Shown: positions 59,616 to 64,000 of the stretch, piece after piece | Numbering within the stretch: position 1 is the first letter of the stretch | Layout of the letters: every line of letters begins with the position of its first letter | NCBI GenBank assembly: GCA_050180705.1 | Contig: JBFXDX010000001.1 | Location: forward strand, 310,001 to 374,000 | Direction of reading: 5' to 3' | Source: SB25 sp050180705 | GTDB taxonomy: Bacteria > Bacteroidota > Bacteroidia > Bacteroidales > Tenuifilaceae | Length of the DNA stretch: 64,000 nucleotides | Notes under the pieces: model-generated | Databases searched by the model: none | What the model was told of the DNA's origin: nothing | Seen by the model: the letters and a program-made list of their open reading frames with translations, nothing else | Program-made: the position numbers and the translations under genes

Positions 59616-61025
59616 CTATAGAAACTCACGAACATCAGCAATACATCCTTTTATGGCACATGCTGCTGCCGTTAGTGGGCTTGCAAGAATAGTCCTAGAA
59701 CCAGGGCCTTGCCGTCCTTCAAAATTTCGGTTTGATGTTGCCACACAATACTTACCTGCAGGTATTTTATCATCATTCATTGCCAAACATGCAGAGCATC
59801 CTGGCTGGCGAAATTCGGCACCAGATTCAATGAATATTTCGTCTAGTTTCTCTAAACATGCTTGTCTCTCAACTGATTTTGAGCCAGGAACAACCCAAAC
59901 TTTAACATTTGGAGCCACTCTTTTACCCTTCATAACACTTGCAGCCTGGCGTAAATCCTCGATTCTACCATTTGTACAACTACCAATAAAAACATAGTCT
60001 ATAGGCTTTCCGATCATTTCATCATTGGTTTTATAGCCCATGTAATTAAGTGCTTTCTCATAATCGGCCGGATTACTATTGCTTTGAGGCATAATTTTTC
60101 TATTTATCGAAATAGCCATTCCTGGGTTAGTTCCATAAGTTACCATCGGTTCAATAATAGAAGCATCAATAAATATTTCCATATCGAATTTTGCAGTGGC
60201 ATCGGAGTTCAATGTTTTCCAATAGTCTAATGCTAAATTCCAACTATTGTCTTTTGGAGCATTGGACTTATCCTTTAGGTATGAGAACGTAACCTCATCA
60301 GGAGCAATTAAACTTCCTCGAGCACCAAGTTCAATGCTCATATTACATAAACTCATTCGGGCCTCCATGGAAAGATGCTCAATGGCCGATCCACTGAATT
60401 CAATAAAATACCCTGTTCCTCCATTAGTTCCTAGTAATGAAATGATATACAGAATTAAATCTTTAGAAGTCACCCCTAATCCTAATAATCCATTAACTGT
60501 AATTCTCATGTTTTTGGGCTTTGCCTGAATAAGGCATTGTGTGGCTAATACCATTTCAACCTCGCTGGTACCAATTCCAAAAGCAATAGAGCCAAATGCG
60601 CCATGAGTGGAGGTGTGGCTATCGCCACAAACAATTGTCATTCCAGGTTGTGTGTATCCTAACTCGGGACCAATAACATGCACAATCCCTTGCAAATCAT
60701 GGTTTAGATCGTAAAGAGTTATACCATTTTCTTGACAATTTCGTGAGAGCATTTCTAATTGTTTTGCCGATTGAATATCAGCAATAGGCAAATGCCGATT
60801 AATAGTCGGCACATTATGATCGGCCGTAGCAATAATTTTATTAGGACGAAAAGGAGTGATGCCTCGTTGTTTTAAACCCTCAAATGCCTGAGGACTGGTT
60901 ACTTCATGGATGTATTGCCTGTCAATATATATCACACAAGCAGCGTCATCAACCGGCTTAACAACATGTGCATCCCAAATTTTATCAAAAAGAGTTCTTG
61001 GTATATTACTTTTGATACTATGCAT
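59616..61025 (-). CDS. leuC: 3-isopropylmalate dehydratase large subunit
   Basis: The 469-residue protein is LeuC, the [4Fe-4S] aconitase-like large subunit. Fe-S cysteines are in G-S-C-T-N-G-R-I-E-D and in G-C-S-A-C-L-A-M-N; the C-G-D-S-H-T-S-T-H-G motif binds substrate. It overlaps leuA by 8 bases and is followed by leuD after 18 bases. Confidence 0.95.
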   Translation of the reverse strand: MHSIKSNIPRTLFDKIWDAHVVKPVDDAACVIYIDRQYIHEVTSPQAFEGLKQRGITPFRPNKIIATADHNVPTINRHLPIADIQSAKQLEMLSRNCQENGITLYDLNHDLQGIVHVIGPELGYTQPGMTIVCGDSHTSTHGAFGSIAFGIGTSEVEMVLATQCLIQAKPKNMRITVNGLLGLGVTSKDLILYIISLLGTNGGTGYFIEFSGSAIEHLSMEARMSLCNMSIELGARGSLIAPDEVTFSYLKDKSNAPKDNSWNLALDYWKTLNSDATAKFDMEIFIDASIIEPMVTYGTNPGMAISINRKIMPQSNSNPADYEKALNYMGYKTNDEMIGKPIDYVFIGSCTNGRIEDLRQAASVMKGKRVAPNVKVWVVPGSKSVERQACLEKLDEIFIESGAEFRQPGCSACLAMNDDKIPAGKYCVATSNRNFEGRQGPGSRTILASPLTAAACAIKGCIADVREFL

Positions 61026-62184
61026 GATAGGGTTGCTTTTTAAGGATATCGATTAACTCTCTTAAATCCTTATCGTTAATAATTTTTCTTTCATCGGCCA
61101 TTGCAAGAAAATTTTGATAAACCGATGTTAACTCCTCCTTCGAAAGTGAAATTCCTACCTTATTCAACCGATAGTTAAGTGCCGATCGTCCACTTCGAGC
61201 CGTAAGAATAATTGAAGATTGATTAACGCCAACCTCTTCGGGATTAATGATCTCGTAATTTTCTCTATTTTTAAGCACTGCATCCTGATGAATACCAGAT
61301 GAATGCGAAAAAGCATTGCTGCCAACAATTGCCTTATTGGCTTGTATTGGCATCTGCATCATGCACGATACCATATTGCTTAACGCATTTATTTTCTCTG
61401 TTTTAATGTTGGTATGGTAATCCATCCATTTATGTTGCCGGAGAATCATAACAACCTCTTCTAGAGCTGTATTACCTGCTCTCTCTCCAATTCCGTTTAT
61501 AGTACACTCAACTTGTCTGACACCATTTTTTACACCAGCAATAGAGTTCGCCGTGGCCAATCCCAAATCGTTATGGCAATGCGCCGAAACAATGCAATTA
61601 TGGATACCATCTACGTTTTCCATGATATACTTAATCTTTGCACCGTACTCTTCGGGCAGGCAATAGCCCGTTGTATCGGGAATATTAAGAACTGTTGCAC
61701 CTGCTTTAACTACTTCACGGAGCACCTTTGCCAGAAACTCATTATCAGTTCGACCAGCATCCTCCGCATAAAATTCAACGTCTTCGACAAACGACTTGGC
61801 AAGTTTAACCGCAGCAACAGCTCGTTCTATAATAGCATCGGGAGTTGTTCTAAATTTCAATCCTATATGATACTCGGATGTTCCTATCCCTGTATGAATT
61901 CGAGGATACTTAGCATACTGAAGGGCTTGAGCCGCAGTTTCAATATCCTCTTTAACAGCACGCGATAGACCACACACCGTTGCATTTCGAATAACCTTCG
62001 AAATTTCAGTGACAGAATTAAAATCACCCGGACTTGAAATAGGAAATCCAGCCTCAATAATATCAACTCCTAATTCCTCGAGATGTCTAGCAATTTGAAC
62101 CTTTTCCAAGGTGTTAAGTTGACAACCAGGCGATTGTTCTCCGTCGCGTAACGTAGTGTCAAAAATAAAAACTTGGTTTTTCAT
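61018..62184 (-). CDS. leuA: 2-isopropylmalate synthase, short form without regulatory domain
   Basis: The 388-residue protein has the catalytic TIM-barrel of LeuA: D-T-T-L-R-D-G-E-Q-S-P-G at 9-20, the metal-binding H-x-H in S-A-H-C-H-N-D-L-G, and I-G-E-R-A-G-N-T-A-L-E-E. The full-length enzyme has about 500-520 residues; here the C-terminal leucine-binding regulatory domain is absent, so feedback by leucine on this enzyme is not expected. Short forms also include homocitrate and citramalate synthases, but the adjacent leuC, leuD and leuB make isopropylmalate synthase the best call. It is the first gene of the operon. Confidence 0.9.
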   Translation of the reverse strand: MKNQVFIFDTTLRDGEQSPGCQLNTLEKVQIARHLEELGVDIIEAGFPISSPGDFNSVTEISKVIRNATVCGLSRAVKEDIETAAQALQYAKYPRIHTGIGTSEYHIGLKFRTTPDAIIERAVAAVKLAKSFVEDVEFYAEDAGRTDNEFLAKVLREVVKAGATVLNIPDTTGYCLPEEYGAKIKYIMENVDGIHNCIVSAHCHNDLGLATANSIAGVKNGVRQVECTINGIGERAGNTALEEVVMILRQHKWMDYHTNIKTEKINALSNMVSCMMQMPIQANKAIVGSNAFSHSSGIHQDAVLKNRENYEIINPEEVGVNQSSIILTARSGRSALNYRLNKVGISLSKEELTSVYQNFLAMADERKIINDKDLRELIDILKKQPYHA

Positions 62185-62309
62185 TTTCTTTTTTTAGGTT
62201 TGCAGTACAAAACAATTATTCAACTGCAAGCGAAAGTATAGGATTGCTAAATATTGGTAAAAACAATATATTGAGGTTTTACGACGCCTAATTAGATCTT
62301 TCCTGTGTA

Positions 62310-62328
62310 AATGTTGCAAAGCAACATT
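62310..62328. promoter_or_regulatory. 8-bp palindrome with 3-base centre, possible operator
   Basis: AATGTTGC (62310-62317), AAA, GCAACATT (62321-62328) is a perfect inverted repeat in the divergent 192-base region between leuA and the gene at 62377. It is short enough for a repressor dimer site, but may be a hairpin or chance. Confidence 0.4.
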
Positions 62329-62376
62329 CTGTAAATTAATACTATTCTACTATTTATTCGGATTAAAGGGAATACT

Positions 62377-63933
62377 ATGGCTAAAAAAAATTCTGATCAG
62401 CTTTTTCAATTGATAAAATCACTTACTAAGTCAGAAAAGAGATATTTCAAACTCTATGTATCGAGAATTACTAGTGCTGAGGATACAAAATTTTTGAAAC
62501 TTTTCTATATTGTCGACAATCAGCAGGAGTACAGCGAGGAGAAGATTCTTAAAAAGGAACCTTCGATAAAGGAAACACAACTCTCTAACTTGAAGGCACA
62601 TCTTTACAAGCAAATACTACAATCCTTAAGGCTATATCATTCGGGGAATGATATAGATATGAAGATTAGGGAACAACTCGATAATACAACTATTCTCTAT
62701 AACCGTTGCCTTTTCGATCAAAGTCTAAAATCTCTGGAAAAAGCGAAAACAATAGCAACTGAGTATGATCGAAGTTCGATGTTATATCAAATTCTCGAAA
62801 CAGAAAAGGTACTTGTTACGCGCTTCATTAAATCCAATATCGAAGATAGAGTAAACCAAAATATTACCAATTCTGAGACAATAAAGGAGCAGTTATCAAA
62901 CATTACGAACTTTTCCAATCTTACCCTTAAACTGTACTCGTTATACCTGAAAATTGGGTTTATTCGCGACCATAAGGATTTTGAATTAGTTAGTAGCTTT
63001 TTGTACTCAACACTTCCTGTATTTAAGGAAGAATTGCTCTCTTTTGATGAGAAAATGCATCTTTACAATGCATTTGTTGGATACTACTTTTTTATTCAGG
63101 ATTACAATAGAGGGCATGACTATGCAAAAAAATGGGTTAATCTTTTCGAAGATAATAAGCAACTTATCATTTCAAAGTTAGAAATGTACATAAAAGGGCT
63201 TAATAATCTTTTAGTTAGTCAATCAAAATTAAACAGATATAAAGAGTTTGTTGCGACAACCAAAAAGTTTGATGAGTTAAATGACCTGTCATCCAGTGTT
63301 CTAACACTTAATATTCGAATGTTAATATTTAAGTATAGTTCAACACACAAAATAAACGAATACTTTGTTCTTGGTAAGTTTACCGAGGGCGCAAGTCTAG
63401 TGCCTAGTATTGCCAAACAATTAGAATTATTTGAAGATAAGTTAAATACACATTACATACTTATTTTTTACTACAAGTTTGCCTGTATGTACTTTGGTGC
63501 ATCCAACTATCAGCAAGCATCTTTTTGGTGTAATAAAATTTTAAACACTAAGGAGGTAGATTTGCGAACGGATATTTACATTTTTGCAAGAATATTGATA
63601 CTGATATCTCATTGGGAATTAGGCAATATCGATTTAGTGGAATACTATATACGCTCAACTTATCGCTATCTTTTTAAAAATAGGAGTTTACAGCGTTTCT
63701 ACCTTATCATCATGAAATTTCTTCGAAAACTTGGTACGATCTCTAACGACCAACTTAACGATGCTTTTGCTGGATTAAAAGAACAATTAAAGCCATTAAC
63801 ATCCGATCCCTACGAAAAATTACCATTTATTTATTTTGATATAATATCATGGCTCGAAAGTAAACTAAATGATTGTGCAGTTGAAGAAATCACTCAGAAA
63901 AAAGCAATTAAGAGAATGGGACAAGGCTTGTGA
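62377..63933 (+). CDS. large helical protein of unknown function
   Basis: I do not recognise a function. The 518-residue protein is almost wholly helical: a K/E-rich N-terminus with L-F-Q-L-I-K-S-L-T-K-S-E-K-R-Y-F-K-L-Y (10-28), then repeated helix pairs that resemble TPR-like repeats (Y-N-A-F-V-G-Y-Y-F, Y-Y-K-F-A-C-M-Y-F-G-A-S-N-Y-Q-Q-A). No signal peptide or membrane segment. Proteins with this K-S-E-K-R-Y-F start occur across Bacteroidota. It is divergent from leuA, without proof of a link. The C-terminus ends I-K-R-M-G-Q-G-L. Confidence 0.8.
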   Translation: MAKKNSDQLFQLIKSLTKSEKRYFKLYVSRITSAEDTKFLKLFYIVDNQQEYSEEKILKKEPSIKETQLSNLKAHLYKQILQSLRLYHSGNDIDMKIREQLDNTTILYNRCLFDQSLKSLEKAKTIATEYDRSSMLYQILETEKVLVTRFIKSNIEDRVNQNITNSETIKEQLSNITNFSNLTLKLYSLYLKIGFIRDHKDFELVSSFLYSTLPVFKEELLSFDEKMHLYNAFVGYYFFIQDYNRGHDYAKKWVNLFEDNKQLIISKLEMYIKGLNNLLVSQSKLNRYKEFVATTKKFDELNDLSSSVLTLNIRMLIFKYSSTHKINEYFVLGKFTEGASLVPSIAKQLELFEDKLNTHYILIFYYKFACMYFGASNYQQASFWCNKILNTKEVDLRTDIYIFARILILISHWELGNIDLVEYYIRSTYRYLFKNRSLQRFYLIIMKFLRKLGTISNDQLNDAFAGLKEQLKPLTSDPYEKLPFIYFDIISWLESKLNDCAVEEITQKKAIKRMGQGL

Positions 63934-63999
63934 TCAATTCTTCTTTTTATTGCCTTTTCCATGCTGTAAACCGGTTCTATCTTTCTTATACCAAAAGAA
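63934..63999 (-). CDS. end of a convergent gene, continues beyond the window
   Basis: On the minus strand the last bases read as an open frame ending F-F-W-Y-K-K-D-R-T-G-L-Q-H-G-K-G-N-K-K-K-N and a TGA at 63936-63934, directly beside the stop of the plus-strand gene. The lysine-rich tail looks like a true C-terminus, but only 21 codons are visible, so the protein cannot be named. Confidence 0.35.
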   Translation of the reverse strand, partial: FFWYKKDRTGLQHGKGNKKKN

Positions 64000-64000
64000 A

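Noticed and set aside
61513..61968. Plus-strand frame of 151 codons inside leuA
   Set aside because: Lies wholly inside a well-supported leuA gene on the other strand, with no motif of its own.

Overview
The window reads as a stretch of chromosome from an anaerobic member of the Bacteroidota, most likely order Bacteroidales. Evidence: AT-rich DNA; Bacteroidota-type promoter -7 boxes (TAnnTTTG) in front of several genes; many Sec signal peptides ending in a Q right after the cleavage site; a complete Bat aerotolerance operon; a bacterial V-type ATPase operon of the E-DUF2764-A-B-D-I-K type; a FISUMP-domain protein. No rRNA, tRNA, CRISPR array, transposase, integrase or phage gene was seen.

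Region by region. (1) 1-11.7 kb: a loose accessory collection of mostly single genes on both strands: four GNAT-type N-acetyltransferases, a Vat-like hexapeptide acetyltransferase, a stand-alone E2-type acyltransferase, an SDR, a TlpA-like thioredoxin, a SagB-type nitroreductase, an esterase, a GyrI-like effector-binding protein, NudC, DUF3788 and DUF3795 proteins and a lipoprotein beta-carbonic anhydrase. (2) 11.9-18.6 kb: secreted or outer-membrane proteins of unknown role and a NarL/LuxR two-component system, with an odd structured region at 15.77-16.05 kb. (3) 18.7-35.6 kb: a purine-ring (urate/xanthine) fermentation cluster of the selenium-dependent molybdenum-hydroxylase type: XdhC-like maturation factor, YgeY hydrolase, YgeW knotted carbamoyltransferase, HydA-type hydantoinase, SsnA deaminase, single-chain XdhD-like hydroxylase, two PLP fold-type II enzymes, a four-domain FAD-rhodanese-TusA-DsrE protein, a YgjV membrane protein and a divergent Lrp/AsnC regulator. 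(4) 35.6-45.4 kb: truA and the moxR-DUF58-batA-E operon. (5) 45.5-50.0 kb: glutathione peroxidase, M28 peptidase, a UPF0316-like membrane protein, a PAS protein and a Cys/Met-metabolism PLP enzyme. (6) 50.3-57.8 kb: the V-ATPase operon, whose K subunit keeps all the sodium ligands known from Enterococcus hirae NtpK. (7) 58.0-62.2 kb: the leucine operon leuACDB. (8) 62.4 kb to the end: a large Bacteroidota protein of unknown function, then the very end of a convergent gene.

How the parts may work together. The purine cluster would open and strip heterocycles for nitrogen, carbon and carbamoyl-phosphate-linked ATP. The cluster differs from the Escherichia coli ygeWXY-ssnA-ygfK-xdhD type because no YgeX (diaminopropionate ammonia-lyase) and no YgfK are present; the two PLP enzymes and the FAD-rhodanese-TusA-DsrE protein occupy the same neighbourhood. 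The predicted sodium V-ATPase fits a fermentative anaerobe that uses sodium gradients. Function assignments rest on reading the translated proteins; no database search was run.
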